Of a stretch of 37,902 nt of DNA, positions 18,415 to 27,266 are shown in pieces. This stretch comes from Hoeflea sp. GTDB taxonomy: Bacteria; Pseudomonadota; Alphaproteobacteria; Rhizobiales; Rhizobiaceae. The stretch spans positions 1 through 37,902 of the forward strand of contig NZ_JACIYP010000047.1 of the NCBI RefSeq assembly GCF_014359905.1, in the 5' to 3' direction. The position numbers were made by a program, and so were the translations under genes. Under the pieces are notes generated by a model. The model did not search any database, was not told the DNA's origin, and saw only the letters and a list, made by a program, of their open reading frames with translations. Positions within the stretch are counted from its first letter, which is position 1. Every line of letters starts with the position of its first letter.

Positions 18415-19733
18415 GCCATATCGACATCGCGCTGCTCTCCTTTCCGGTCCTGTTGATCCTGATCTTTCTGCGGGTCCCGATCGGGCTGGCCATGCTCGTC
18501 ACCGGCATTGGCGGCAGCTATTTCATCAATGGCTCTTTCCTGATGATCTTCGCCCAGCTCAAGAACCTGACCTGGGGCACGTTTTCGAGCTATTCGCTGT
18601 CGATCATTCCGCTGTTTCTGCTGATGGGCCAGTTCGCCACGCTTGGCGGCATGTCGCAGGCGCTGTTCAAGGCGGCGGAAACCTGGATGGGCCACAAGAA
18701 GGGCGGCGTCGCCATGGCCGCCGTCGGCGCCTGCGCCGGCTTCGGTGCGATCTGCGGCTCGTCGCTCGCGACAGCAGCGACCATGGGCCAGGTCGCCCTG
18801 CCGGAATTGCGCCGCTACGGCTATTCCGGCGAACTGGCGACCGGCGCGCTTGCCGCGGGCGGCACGCTCGGCATTCTCATCCCGCCCTCGGTGATCCTGG
18901 TGATCTACGCCATCCTCACCGAGCAGAACATCGCCAAGCTGTTTGTCGCGGCCTTCATCCCGGGCATCCTGGCGGCTCTGGGCTACATGATCGCCATCGC
19001 CATCTATGTGAGGCTCAAGCCTCAGTCGGCAGGGTCCCGCGAGCGCGCGCCCTACTCCGAACGGTTCAGCAGCCTGATTGCGGTCTGGCCGGTGCTGATC
19101 GTCTTCATCGCCGTGGTCGGAGGCATCTATGGCGGCATCTTCACCCCCACCGAGGCGGCGGCCATCGGCGCCTTCGGCACCGGCGTGATTGCGCTGTTCA
19201 ACGGCGGGCTGAACCGCTCGACGCTGAAATCCTCCATCCTGACTACGGCCAGTGCCACCGGGATGATCTTTCTCATCGTCTTCGGCGCCGGCGTCTACAA
19301 TGCGTTCCTGGCTTTGAGCCAGTTGCCGCAAACGGCCGCCGCCTTTGTCGGCGAGCAGGGCTTCAATCCCTGGCTGGTGATGGTCGTGGTGCTGGTGCTC
19401 TATCTCGTCTTCGGCTGCGTCATGGATTCGCTGTCCATGATCCTTCTGACCGTGCCGATCTTCTTCCCGATCATGTCGGCGCTGGATTTCGGCCTGACGC
19501 CCGAGGAATTCGCGCTCTGGTTCGGCATCATCGTGCTCATCGTCGTGGAGGTGGGGCTGATAACGCCACCGGTCGGCATGAACCTGTTCGTCATCAATTC
19601 GATGGCCAGGGACACGCCGCTGTCGGCCACCTACCGCGGCGTGTTCCCCTTCGTGCTGACCGACATCATCCGCGTCGCCATCCTGACCATGTTCCCGGCC
19701 ATAACCCTGGTCGCGGTCAGGCTGCTTTACTGA
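18411..19733 (+). CDS. dctM: TRAP transporter large permease
   Basis: A 440-residue DctM permease with about twelve hydrophobic segments, which drives sodium-coupled uptake. Family motifs include PLFLLMGQFATLGGM, CGSSLATAATMG, GTLGILIPPSVILVIY, GGIFTPTEAAAIG and LITPPVGMNLFVI. I start at the TTG at 18411, which overlaps the dctQ stop (TTGA) and has GGGGAG eight bases ahead; no ATG gives a complete first helix. It is the last gene of the operon and converges with the sulfolactate operon 36 bases further on. Confidence 0.92.
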   Translation: MSHIDIALLSFPVLLILIFLRVPIGLAMLVTGIGGSYFINGSFLMIFAQLKNLTWGTFSSYSLSIIPLFLLMGQFATLGGMSQALFKAAETWMGHKKGGVAMAAVGACAGFGAICGSSLATAATMGQVALPELRRYGYSGELATGALAAGGTLGILIPPSVILVIYAILTEQNIAKLFVAAFIPGILAALGYMIAIAIYVRLKPQSAGSRERAPYSERFSSLIAVWPVLIVFIAVVGGIYGGIFTPTEAAAIGAFGTGVIALFNGGLNRSTLKSSILTTASATGMIFLIVFGAGVYNAFLALSQLPQTAAAFVGEQGFNPWLVMVVVLVLYLVFGCVMDSLSMILLTVPIFFPIMSALDFGLTPEEFALWFGIIVLIVVEVGLITPPVGMNLFVINSMARDTPLSATYRGVFPFVLTDIIRVAILTMFPAITLVAVRLLY

Positions 19734-19769
19734 GTATCGGGACCGCACAGGAGACCGCAACGCCCCGGA

Positions 19770-20774
19770 TCAAGCACCGATCGCGCGGATGGATTCAATC
19801 AACTCCCGATCCATGGGAATTCCGTTTTCGAGGAAATCCGCGCGGATCTGCTGACGCCGGCGTCCGGGCAGACGTGCGCCTTCCGTGCCCGCCACCATGT
19901 CGGCCATCACCGCCATGCGTTCGGCGCCGCCGGGTCCGAAGGCGTCCGGATCAATCGCGATGATCGCCTGCCCGGTTCCGGGCGGATCGCCCTTGTCGTC
20001 AAAGAAGGAACTCGCCTGCCAGGCATAGTTGGCCCCGGTCAGACCGGCGCACAACAGCTCCACCATCAAGGCCAATGCCGTGCCCTTGGCGTCGCCGAGC
20101 GGGATCATGGTCCCCGCCATCGCCGCCTTTGCGTCGGTGGTGGGATTGCCCTCCGGATCAAGCGCCCAGCCCTCGGGGATGGCCTCGCCCTTCTGGGCCG
20201 CCGCCATGATCTTGCCGCGCGCCACCTTGGACAGGGAGATATCGACCACCACCGGATCGCCGTCGGCGAGCGGCGCGGCAAAGGCGATCGGATCGGTGCC
20301 GAACAGCGGCCTGTTGCCGCCCCAGGGCGCCATCGCCGCCGGGGCATTGGCGACCATCAGCGCCGCCACGCCGCGCTCGGCGAGAGCTTCGACGATGACG
20401 CCAGCCACCCCGCAATGATGCGACCGGCGAATGCCGGCTATGGCGATGCCCTGGGTCTTCGCCGCCCCCGGCAGCCAGTCGAGCGCCAGGTCCATCGCCG
20501 GATAGGCAAACCCGTTGGCCGCATCGATTGCCAGCGCGCCCGGCCGAAGCTGCTCGCTTGTGGGCGCGGCGAAGCCATCGACCTTTCCTGCGCGCGCCTG
20601 GGCCGAATAGGCCTCCACCCGCCGCAATCCATGGCCGCCCTGACCCGCCAGTTCGGCCGCCAGCAGCGCGCGCGCCACCGAAGCCGCATTGTCTGCAGAC
20701 GTCCGGCTGCGCATCAGCGCACCGGTGATGAGTTCGGTAACTGCCCGGGGCGTCATCGTCAGCCTATCGGTCAT
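19770..20774 (-). CDS. comC: Ldh_2-family dehydrogenase, probable (R)-sulfolactate dehydrogenase
   Basis: A 334-residue NAD(P)-dependent 2-hydroxyacid dehydrogenase of the malate / L-lactate / sulfolactate family (Ldh_2 fold, unrelated to Rossmann lactate dehydrogenases). Typical segments are GGHGLRRVEAY, the catalytic His region IRRSHHCGVAG, NAPAAMAPWGG, and GTDPIAFAAP. It is the last gene of suyA-suyB-slcC-comC, overlapping slcC by four bases (ATGA). In Chromohalobacter salexigens the same pair, SlcC and ComC, interconverts (S)- and (R)-sulfolactate through sulfopyruvate before SuyAB acts. The assignment rests on this gene neighbourhood; the family alone would also allow malate or ureidoglycolate. 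Confidence 0.8.
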   Translation of the reverse strand: MTDRLTMTPRAVTELITGALMRSRTSADNAASVARALLAAELAGQGGHGLRRVEAYSAQARAGKVDGFAAPTSEQLRPGALAIDAANGFAYPAMDLALDWLPGAAKTQGIAIAGIRRSHHCGVAGVIVEALAERGVAALMVANAPAAMAPWGGNRPLFGTDPIAFAAPLADGDPVVVDISLSKVARGKIMAAAQKGEAIPEGWALDPEGNPTTDAKAAMAGTMIPLGDAKGTALALMVELLCAGLTGANYAWQASSFFDDKGDPPGTGQAIIAIDPDAFGPGGAERMAVMADMVAGTEGARLPGRRRQQIRADFLENGIPMDRELIESIRAIGA

Positions 20775-21703
20775 GCCTTGTTTCCCAGTACTTCCAGCAC
20801 CTTCTCGGCGATCAGACGGCTGACGCGTTCATTCGATTCATCCGTGACGCCGGCGATGTGGGGCGTCAGCACCAGATTGCCAAGATCCTTGAATTTCTCA
20901 CCGGCTTCGGCAGTCAGCGGTTCGGTCTCGAACACATCAAGCGCCGCGCCGCCAAGCTTGCCGGCCTTCAAGGCTTCTGCAAGAGCAGCTTCGTCGACGA
21001 TGCCGCCGCGCGCGGCATTGACGAGGATCGCATCCGGTTTCATCAGGGACAGCGCCTGGGCATCGATCATGTGCCGCGTCGCGTCGGTCAGTGGCGTATG
21101 CAGCGACACCACATCGGAGAGTTCCAGCACGGCATCAAGCGACACATTGCGGGCAATCTGCCAGCCGGGATGATCGGCCAACAGGTAAGGATCATAGGCC
21201 ACGACCTGCATGCCCATCATATGCGCCCGCCAGGCCACCTCGCGGGCAATCGAGCCATAACCGACAAGTCCGATGGTCTTGTCGGCAAGCTCCCGCCCCA
21301 TCATCGATTGCCGTGGCCAGCCGCCCGCGGCCACTTCCGCCGAGCGCAGGTAGGATCCGCGCAACAACATCAGCGCGGTCGTGATCACATATTCGGCGAC
21401 CGACAGATCATTGGCGCCCGTCGCCGGGATCACCTTGATCGACCGCGCCTTGCAGGCCGAGACATCGATGTTGTCGAGCCCGACACCGAGCCTCCCGACC
21501 ACGCGCAGCTTCGGTCCCATGCCGAGCAATGTTTCGCGCACCTGGGTGCGGTTGCGCACAATCAGCGCCCGCGCCGAGGTCAGATGCCCATGCAGCTTGG
21601 CCGGATCGTCGACCAGCGTGGGGTCATAAAGAGTGTCGTGAACCTGTGCGAGGCGGGCAACCGCCGCCTCGTCCATGAATTCGGTGATGACAATATCCGC
21701 CAT
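20771..21703 (-). CDS. slcC: D-2-hydroxyacid dehydrogenase, probable (S)-sulfolactate dehydrogenase
   Basis: A 310-residue dehydrogenase of the phosphoglycerate dehydrogenase family. The NAD-binding loop is GLVGYGSIA at 145-153, and the catalytic Arg, Glu and His are R232 (NAARGG), E261 (DVFETEP) and H282 (TPHIAG). It lacks the C-terminal ACT domain of serine-pathway SerA. Next to suyAB and a ComC-type enzyme, the expected reaction is oxidation of (S)-sulfolactate to sulfopyruvate, the first half of a two-enzyme racemisation. It starts 18 bases after suyB ends, in the same operon. Confidence 0.82.
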   Translation of the reverse strand: MADIVITEFMDEAAVARLAQVHDTLYDPTLVDDPAKLHGHLTSARALIVRNRTQVRETLLGMGPKLRVVGRLGVGLDNIDVSACKARSIKVIPATGANDLSVAEYVITTALMLLRGSYLRSAEVAAGGWPRQSMMGRELADKTIGLVGYGSIAREVAWRAHMMGMQVVAYDPYLLADHPGWQIARNVSLDAVLELSDVVSLHTPLTDATRHMIDAQALSLMKPDAILVNAARGGIVDEAALAEALKAGKLGGAALDVFETEPLTAEAGEKFKDLGNLVLTPHIAGVTDESNERVSRLIAEKVLEVLGNKA

Positions 21704-21721
21704 GGGAAACCCCTTGCCTGT

Positions 21722-22903
21722 TTACGCCGAGCGATAGAGCTTTGTCATGGAGAACTCGCGGTGACCGAGCGCCTCGGCGGCCGTGGCGCGGCCGTTCGAG
21801 GTGCGGATGATCATCTCGATCAGCGCATCGCCAGCCTCGTCGATGGTCATCTCGCGCCTCAGGATCCCGGAGACGTCGACATCGACATGCTCGCCCATGG
21901 TGCGGACCGTGCGCGGGTTGGCGGTGATCTTGATCACCGGCACGATCGGGTTGCCGATCACGTTGCCCTGGCCGGTGGGGAAGGTGTGCACCACATAGCC
22001 GCCGGCCGCCATCAGGGTGACGCATTCCGCAGCCGCGGAGGACGAGTCCATGAAGTAGAGGCCCTTGCCGGATTTCGGCTCTTCCGCAGGCTCGAGGATG
22101 TCGATGAACTGCGAGGTCCGGCCGATCTTCTCGAGATTGCCCAGCGCCTTCTCCTCGATCGTCGTCAGCCCGCCCTCGATATTGCCCTTGGTCGGCTGGC
22201 TGTCGGAAAGATCGTCGGTCTGGTGGGCGAAGATGACGTCGTCCTGGTAGGCCTTCCACATCGCGTACCAGCGCTCCCCCACCTCCTCGTTGATGGCGCG
22301 GGTCTTGCAGATGTGCTCGGCCCCGGTGATCTCCGAGGTCTCGCCGAAGCAGCCGTAGATGCCCTCGGGCAGGAGCTTGTCATACATGTTGCCCACCGTC
22401 GGGCAGGAGCCGAGCCCCGTGGTGGTGTCGCTCTCGCCGCATTTGGTCGAGATCCACAGTTCCGATATCGAGCACTCCTCGCGCTGCAGCTCGGAGGCGA
22501 AGTGGACATATTCCTTGGCCACCTTGGAAGCGTCCATGATGGTCTTGAGATCGCCGTTCTGCTCGATCGAGAAGCCGGTGACCGGCTTGCCGGTCGCGGC
22601 GATGCCGTCGACGATCTTCTTGGTCCAGCCCGGCTCGATGCCGATGACGACGACGGCGGCGACATTCGGGTTCGATCCGGTGCCGATCATGGTGCGGAAA
22701 TGCAGGTCGAGATCCTCGCCGAACTGCAGCCTTCCATAGGCATGCGGCAGCGCAAGCGTGCCCTTGATGTTGTTGGCCACCGCCTCGCAAGCCGCGTTGG
22801 AGATATCATCGACGGGCAGGATGACGACGAGATTGCGCACGCCGACCCGGCCGTTCTCGCGGCGGTAGCCGGAAAATGTCATGTTGGAATAGTTCGATGC
22901 CAT
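21722..22903 (-). CDS. suyB: (R)-sulfolactate sulfo-lyase, large subunit
   Basis: A 393-residue protein of the UxaA / galactarate dehydratase family, the size of SuyB (about 42 kDa) of Paracoccus pantotrophus. It begins with the family segment [19 protein letters not shown], contains [20 protein letters not shown], where Cys residues may hold an iron centre as in related hydro-lyases, and ends with [25 protein letters not shown]. With SuyA it splits (R)-3-sulfolactate into pyruvate and sulfite, releasing the sulfonate sulfur. I start at the ATG at 22903, which has AGGAG eight bases ahead, ten bases after suyA. Altronate dehydratase is the main alternative, but the sulfolactate dehydrogenase neighbours favour SuyB. 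Confidence 0.87.
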   Translation of the reverse strand: MASNYSNMTFSGYRRENGRVGVRNLVVILPVDDISNAACEAVANNIKGTLALPHAYGRLQFGEDLDLHFRTMIGTGSNPNVAAVVVIGIEPGWTKKIVDGIAATGKPVTGFSIEQNGDLKTIMDASKVAKEYVHFASELQREECSISELWISTKCGESDTTTGLGSCPTVGNMYDKLLPEGIYGCFGETSEITGAEHICKTRAINEEVGERWYAMWKAYQDDVIFAHQTDDLSDSQPTKGNIEGGLTTIEEKALGNLEKIGRTSQFIDILEPAEEPKSGKGLYFMDSSSAAAECVTLMAAGGYVVHTFPTGQGNVIGNPIVPVIKITANPRTVRTMGEHVDVDVSGILRREMTIDEAGDALIEMIIRTSNGRATAAEALGHREFSMTKLYRSA

Positions 22904-22913
22904 GATCGGGCTC

Positions 22914-23201
22914 CTACCAGCGCTTGGTTTTGAGATTGTGGGTGTGGACATGGGCGCCCTTCTCGACGTCGGCGACGAACTTGCCGATGTCCTCGCCATA
23001 TTTGATCGCCGTGTCGCCGGACTTGATGTCCTTGAGCGCGATCTTGTGGCCGATCGGCACGTCGGCCTTGGACGTGAGCTCGAAGCTCGAATTGTCGTGC
23101 GTGACCACGCACAGCATGTTTGTTCCGGCCGTCAGGCCTTCGACAACCACAACGCCGACATTGTCCGCGTGATCATGAACCAGCAAATGGGGGGTGCTCA
23201 A
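22914..23201 (-). CDS. suyA: (R)-sulfolactate sulfo-lyase, small subunit
   Basis: A 95-residue SAF-domain protein, the separate N-terminal module of the UxaA family. It shows the typical [15 protein letters not shown] start, the segment [23 protein letters not shown] and the end [12 protein letters not shown]. SuyA of about 8-10 kDa pairs with SuyB in sulfolactate sulfo-lyase. Translation must start at the TTG at 23201: no ATG or GTG is available ahead of the conserved residues, and a strong GGAGGA lies six bases upstream. The promoter (TTGACA at 23289-23294 on this strand, a TTATAT ten-box at 23265-23270) overlaps the palindromic operator of the neighbouring GntR regulator. Confidence 0.88.
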   Translation of the reverse strand: MSTPHLLVHDHADNVGVVVVEGLTAGTNMLCVVTHDNSSFELTSKADVPIGHKIALKDIKSGDTAIKYGEDIGKFVADVEKGAHVHTHNLKTKRW

Positions 23202-23252
23202 TTTTGTCCTCCAATCAGGATTTACTGCAATGATTCACTGTCCGGTGGACAG

Positions 23253-23273
23253 GTCTTATATAAGATATAAGAT
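23253..23273. promoter_or_regulatory. Operator site 1 and suyA promoter
   Basis: GTCTTATATAAGAT followed directly by a further ATAAGAT, so about one and a half copies of the palindrome TCTTATATAAGA overlap. For the suy operon a TTGACA box at 23289-23294 stands 18 bases from a TTATAT box that lies inside this site. The site is also about 35 bases ahead of the divergent GntR gene, which suggests autoregulation. The same palindrome recurs at 29272, 31609 and 33618. Confidence 0.8.
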
Positions 23274-23306
23274 GGGTCGGGACGGGAATGTCAACCGCGG
23301 CGAAGC

Positions 23307-24068
23307 ATGGAAAAGAAAATGACTGTGTCGGAGGAAGCCAAAAAACCAGTGCCCGAGACGATCGGTTTCAAGCCTCTCTATGCCCAGGTGCGTGAGCGGC
23401 TGATGCGCCGCCTGGTCGACGGGGAATGGTCGCCCGGCATGCTGCTGCCGAGCGAGATCGAGTTGGCGCGGCAACTCAGCGTCAGCCAGGGAACGGTGCG
23501 CAAGGCGCTCGATTCGATGACGGCCGACAACCTGCTGCTGCGTCGCCAGGGCCGCGGCACCTATGTCGCCGAGCCGGAGGAAAGCCGCATCCTGTTTCAA
23601 TTCTTCAGGCTGTCACCGGACATCGGAACCCCCAGTTTTCCCGATTCCAAGGTTCTGAGCACGGGCCATGCCAAACCCACGAAAACCGAGACGGACTCAC
23701 TGAAGCTGGAAGATGGGGAACAGGTCTTCCGCATCGAGCGCATCCGCTCGCTCGCCGGCCACCCGATCCTGATCGAAACGATCACGCTGCCGGTCAGGCG
23801 GTTTCCGGATTTCGATCATCTGACCATCATCCCCAACAATCTCTACCGGCTCTATTCCGAGCGCTGGGGCATCACCATCGGCAGCGCCGAGGAAAGGCTC
23901 AAGGCGATCTCGGCGAGTTCCAGGGACGCCGCCAAGCTTGGCTGCCACGTTCACGAGCCGCTGCTGCTGATCAGCCGCGTGGCGCGGGATCTGGAGGAAC
24001 GCCCGGTGGAACTGAGATGGTCGCGCTGCATCACCCGCGAGACCCATTACGCGGTCAATCTTCGCTAG
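23307..24068 (+). CDS. GntR-family regulator with UTRA domain (HutC type)
   Basis: A 253-residue regulator. Residues 24-92 form the GntR winged helix (PLYAQVRERLMRRLVDGEW, LPSEIELARQLSVSQGTVRKALDSM, RRQGRGTYVAEPEE) and residues about 95-250 a UTRA ligand domain (FRIERIRSLAGHPILIETITLP, then DLEERPVELRWSRCITRETHYAVNL). The HutC subfamily senses small metabolites, usually a sugar phosphate or pathway intermediate, which releases the repressor. The gene diverges from suyA, and the palindrome GTCTTATATAAGAC lies between them and before three more transcription units of the island, so this is the likely regulator of the whole sulfosugar regulon. A second ATG four codons in could be the real start. 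Confidence 0.88.
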   Translation: MEKKMTVSEEAKKPVPETIGFKPLYAQVRERLMRRLVDGEWSPGMLLPSEIELARQLSVSQGTVRKALDSMTADNLLLRRQGRGTYVAEPEESRILFQFFRLSPDIGTPSFPDSKVLSTGHAKPTKTETDSLKLEDGEQVFRIERIRSLAGHPILIETITLPVRRFPDFDHLTIIPNNLYRLYSERWGITIGSAEERLKAISASSRDAAKLGCHVHEPLLLISRVARDLEERPVELRWSRCITRETHYAVNLR

Positions 24069-24144
24069 GGCGGGGGCCTGACGGACGCCTCCCGTCTGTC
24101 CGACAGGATTCGCCCGGTCCGTTTACCTGGTACTGACGTGACCG

Positions 24145-25230
24145 TCACAACGGGATCGCCTGGCCGGTCTTGACCGATTGCTCTGCGGCAAGGCCGATCC
24201 GCACCGACTTCAATCCGTCCTCCAGCGTCACCTCCGCAACGCCGCCGTCACGGATCATGGCGTTAAACCTCAGGTGCTGGAAATAGGTCGAGCCGTGATG
24301 ATCGCCGGCGGCCAGGAACGCGGCGTCGACATCGACGATCTCGCGGCGCTCCTGCTTGCTCGCACGCGGCGAGAACACGAATTCCGAATGCCGCTGCTTG
24401 CCATCCTGCGAAAACCGCGACGGCCCGGGCACCAGCGCCTCGACCTTGGCGAGATCGCCGGTGACGGCGATCGCCTCCTGCCAGGTAGAGCCTTCGGCGA
24501 ACATGCACAGATCGAGCATGCCGCGCACGCCATTGGCGAAATCGATCACCACATAGGCATTGTCGAGAATGTCGGGCTTGCGGCCGGCGTAATCCTCATC
24601 GCGGAAATTGACGTCCGCACCGCCCGACGCATAGACGCGGACCGGCTCGGCTCCGGCGATCAGCCGCATCAGATCGAAGAAATGGCAGCATTTCTCGACC
24701 AGCGTGCCGCCGGTATTGGATTGGAACCGGTTCCAGTCGCCGACCTTCTTGAGGAACGGAAACCGGTGCTCGCGGATCGAGATCATCCGCACCTGCCCGG
24801 CATCTCCGCAGTTCACTGTCCTGAGCAGCCGCTCGACGGGGGGCATGTATCGGTATTCCATGGCGACCCAGACCTGCGACGAACGTCCTGCGGCGAGCGC
24901 CAGCACTTCCTCGCAATCCGCGAGCGTCGTACACAACGGCTTTTCCACCAGCACCGGAAGATCCGCGGGCAGCACGTCCTTGAGGATTGCGTGGTGGACA
25001 TGGTTGGGTGCCGCGATCACAAGCGCGTCGCACAGACCGGAGTGAAGCAGCGCTCGGTGATCCGTGAACACGCCACAGCCGCCGCCCGCCAGCGCCGCCG
25101 CGCTCGACCGCATGCCCTCGTCGGGATCGGCAACCGCGGTCACCCGCGCGCCCGCGATCAGGCCGATATTGCGGATATGCTCATGGCCCATCATGCCCGA
25201 GCCGATGATGCCGTATCTGATCCCTGTCAT
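24145..25230 (-). CDS. Gfo/Idh/MocA-fold protein, candidate NAD+-dependent sulfoquinovosidase
   Basis: A 361-residue oxidoreductase-fold protein. The NAD loop is GIIGSGMMG (7-15), followed by AAPNHVHH and the family motif EKP at 96-98; SNTGGTLVEKCCHFFDLMRLI carries the conserved His (H183) of the C-terminal sheet domain. A family of such proteins (GH188) was recently described as sulfoquinovosidases that use NAD+ for transient oxidation at C3, often encoded in sulfosugar gene clusters that lack a GH31 enzyme. No GH31 gene is visible here, and this gene sits ten bases behind the isomerase, so that role is attractive. A plain sugar or inositol dehydrogenase is the alternative. The ATG at 25230 is chosen because longer starts overlap the isomerase without added homology. 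Confidence 0.75.
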   Translation of the reverse strand: MTGIRYGIIGSGMMGHEHIRNIGLIAGARVTAVADPDEGMRSSAAALAGGGCGVFTDHRALLHSGLCDALVIAAPNHVHHAILKDVLPADLPVLVEKPLCTTLADCEEVLALAAGRSSQVWVAMEYRYMPPVERLLRTVNCGDAGQVRMISIREHRFPFLKKVGDWNRFQSNTGGTLVEKCCHFFDLMRLIAGAEPVRVYASGGADVNFRDEDYAGRKPDILDNAYVVIDFANGVRGMLDLCMFAEGSTWQEAIAVTGDLAKVEALVPGPSRFSQDGKQRHSEFVFSPRASKQERREIVDVDAAFLAAGDHHGSTYFQHLRFNAMIRDGGVAEVTLEDGLKSVRIGLAAEQSVKTGQAIPL

Positions 25231-25240
25231 GGATGGCGCC

Positions 25241-26629
25241 TCAGAGGTGGATGACCGGCAGGCCGGCGGCAACGGCAAAGCTCTCGAGCCTCGCGACGTG
25301 ATCGCCATAGGCCAGCGCCATATGGTGCTCGAGCCCGCTGTCGATGACGCGCATGAGTACCTCGCCCGCCGGGCGCTCGAACCGAACGACGCCGGACGTT
25401 CCGGTAAAGGCCATGGCGCGTTTGAGCATCTCGCCGCGCCCCAGGATCAGGCTATGGCTGCCGCGCGCCTGGCTCAGCCGTGCGAAGGTGACGACGCCCG
25501 GCTTGAGCGGGAATTCGAACAGCAGCGGCATTTTCCGGTTTGTGTGAATGGTTGCGCGGGCGACCGCATCGGGATCGGCCATCGAGACCGGCGCCTGGCC
25601 GCAATGCCAGACCACGCCCGTGTCATCGTCCGCGTCGAGGTCGACCAGATCGACCAGAAACACCGGCTGATCGCTCGCCCCCTGCAGCAGGAGCTGCGTC
25701 GCCGCGCCATAGACATCGGCCTCGCAGGCGCAGGGCACGCGTCCCTCGCCCATCATCGAGGCCGGACCGCAGACCGCGCCGCCATAGTCGGTGAAGGTTT
25801 CCGGCCAGCAGCGGATGGCGAAGGCATCGAATCCGCCCTCGGCCCTCATGGCGTCAAGCGCGAGTTTCAGCCTCAGCGATCGATCAAGCTCCGACTGGTC
25901 GACCGCGTCGAGATTTGTGAGGCTTTCGGCCGTTTTCGCGCGCAATGCATCCGCGTCCACATCCGGCGCCGCAAGCGCCCGGGAGAACAGCTCCGAAAGC
26001 TCATAGCCCGACACAGTGATGCCGGTCAGCGCGGCCAGTTGCGTGGCATCATAGGCGCAGGTGTCAAACCCGTCGGGATGCTGCCCGATGCGGGCGATGG
26101 CCTTGCCGCGCAAGCCCTCAAGCAACGCCCTGCCCGGTTCCGGATCGGCGTCTCCCGGGGCCGCCATCAAGGGAACACTCATCCGCGCTGCAGCGAACAG
26201 CGTCTCCAGCCCCGGCGCGCCTGGCGCGGCGTAGCGCCAGGAAAACAACCGTCCGCGCAGACCCAGGGCATGCGAGGCGAGATTGAGGCCGCAAAAGGCG
26301 TTGAGCCGCAGCCGGCCGCCGAGCCGCGGCTCGGGCACCGCCCATATGGCCAGGGGCTGGCCAAAGCTCTCGGCGATGCGGCAGGTCATCGCCGCATCGG
26401 TGAATGTGACCTGCAGGATCAGGATCCGGTCCGGCTTTTCGTCCGCGATCCCGGCCATCGCCGCCTGCGTCGACGCCGCATCCATCAGCAGAGTCTGCGG
26501 TCCGATCAGGCGGTGGCCGGTGGCCTTGAGATCGTCGAGCATGCCCGCGAGCATCTGCTCGGCATAGGCCACATCGAATGTCGGGCGACCCAGCGGCAAC
26601 ACCCCGATTGTCAGAACTTCACCGGACAT
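25241..26629 (-). CDS. FucI/AraA-fold sugar isomerase, candidate sulfoquinovose isomerase
   Basis: A 462-residue protein of the L-fucose / L-arabinose isomerase superfamily. The metal site can be traced: E303 in CACEADVYGA, D327 in FLVDLVDLD and H342 in WHCG; the 24-residue gap between Glu and Asp is the same as in E. coli FucI (E337, D361). The N-terminal part shows the family's ILILQVTFTD and LWAxPE-like (IWAVPEPRLGGRLRLN) segments. Placed with a sulfofructose kinase and aldolase, its likely reaction is sulfoquinovose to 6-deoxy-6-sulfofructose; classical sulfo-EMP uses an unrelated AGE-type isomerase (YihS). The ATG at 26629 is favoured since AAGGGGG lies seven bases ahead; the ATG at 26635 is too close to it. 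Confidence 0.78.
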   Translation of the reverse strand: MSGEVLTIGVLPLGRPTFDVAYAEQMLAGMLDDLKATGHRLIGPQTLLMDAASTQAAMAGIADEKPDRILILQVTFTDAAMTCRIAESFGQPLAIWAVPEPRLGGRLRLNAFCGLNLASHALGLRGRLFSWRYAAPGAPGLETLFAAARMSVPLMAAPGDADPEPGRALLEGLRGKAIARIGQHPDGFDTCAYDATQLAALTGITVSGYELSELFSRALAAPDVDADALRAKTAESLTNLDAVDQSELDRSLRLKLALDAMRAEGGFDAFAIRCWPETFTDYGGAVCGPASMMGEGRVPCACEADVYGAATQLLLQGASDQPVFLVDLVDLDADDDTGVVWHCGQAPVSMADPDAVARATIHTNRKMPLLFEFPLKPGVVTFARLSQARGSHSLILGRGEMLKRAMAFTGTSGVVRFERPAGEVLMRVIDSGLEHHMALAYGDHVARLESFAVAAGLPVIHL

Positions 26630-26675
26630 GCGCATGCCCCCTTACATCACCGGGTAAAACCACTAGATTGGAACC

Positions 26676-27266
26676 ATGAAAATGATCCCGAGACGCTGGC
26701 CCCTGGCCGTCCTCCTCGCCATGGCAATCGTCGTTGTCGCCATGCCTACCAGAAGCTTCGCCACCGAGGCGGCCTGGGCGCGGCTGGCGCAGGGCGGCTA
26801 CACGATCCTGCTCAGCTTTGCGCACACGCCGGGCGGGGGCGAGCCGCTGAGACCCGACCTTGGCGATTGCGAAGAGCGCAAGAGCCTGTCCGACAGGGGA
26901 ATCCAGGCGGCGCGCCGCCTCGGCATGCGCTTTGCCGCCCGCGCCGTCTCGATCAACGCAGTCTATTCCGGAGAGTTCTGCCGTGCGCTGAAGACGGCCG
27001 AACTCGCCTTTGGCAGCAGCGCGGTCGAGACCAGAGCCTATCTCAATTCGATCGTCGGCGGCGCCGACCCGAATGAAATTCCCGCCGAGCTGATCATGGC
27101 GGTCGAGGAATTCGACGGCGCCGGCAATCAGCTGATGATCACGCACCCGGTCCTGATCAACGCCATCTCCGGGACCACCCCCCGCGTCGGGGAGGCCATC
27201 ATCATCGCCCGCGGCGTCAACCCGGGCGACCCGCCGCGTGTCATCAACCGGTTGTTGCTCGACTGA
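26676..27266 (+). CDS. Exported histidine-phosphatase-like protein lacking the RH motif
   Basis: A 196-residue protein with an N-terminal signal peptide (about 1-30, ending near SFATEA) and a histidine phosphatase (phosphoglycerate mutase) fold. The GDCEERKSLSDRGIQAARRLG and YSGEFCRALKTAELAFG segments and the second catalytic His (H157 in MITHPVL) fit the family. Where relatives read LLRHAxTPGGG, this protein reads LLSFAHTPGGG, so the phospho-accepting His and its Arg are replaced by F48 and S47. It may be inactive or use H50. It lies on the plus strand inside the minus-strand sulfosugar genes, between the isomerase start and the aldolase stop, so its transcript would be antisense to any aldolase read-through. 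Confidence 0.75.
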   Translation: MKMIPRRWPLAVLLAMAIVVVAMPTRSFATEAAWARLAQGGYTILLSFAHTPGGGEPLRPDLGDCEERKSLSDRGIQAARRLGMRFAARAVSINAVYSGEFCRALKTAELAFGSSAVETRAYLNSIVGGADPNEIPAELIMAVEEFDGAGNQLMITHPVLINAISGTTPRVGEAIIIARGVNPGDPPRVINRLLLD

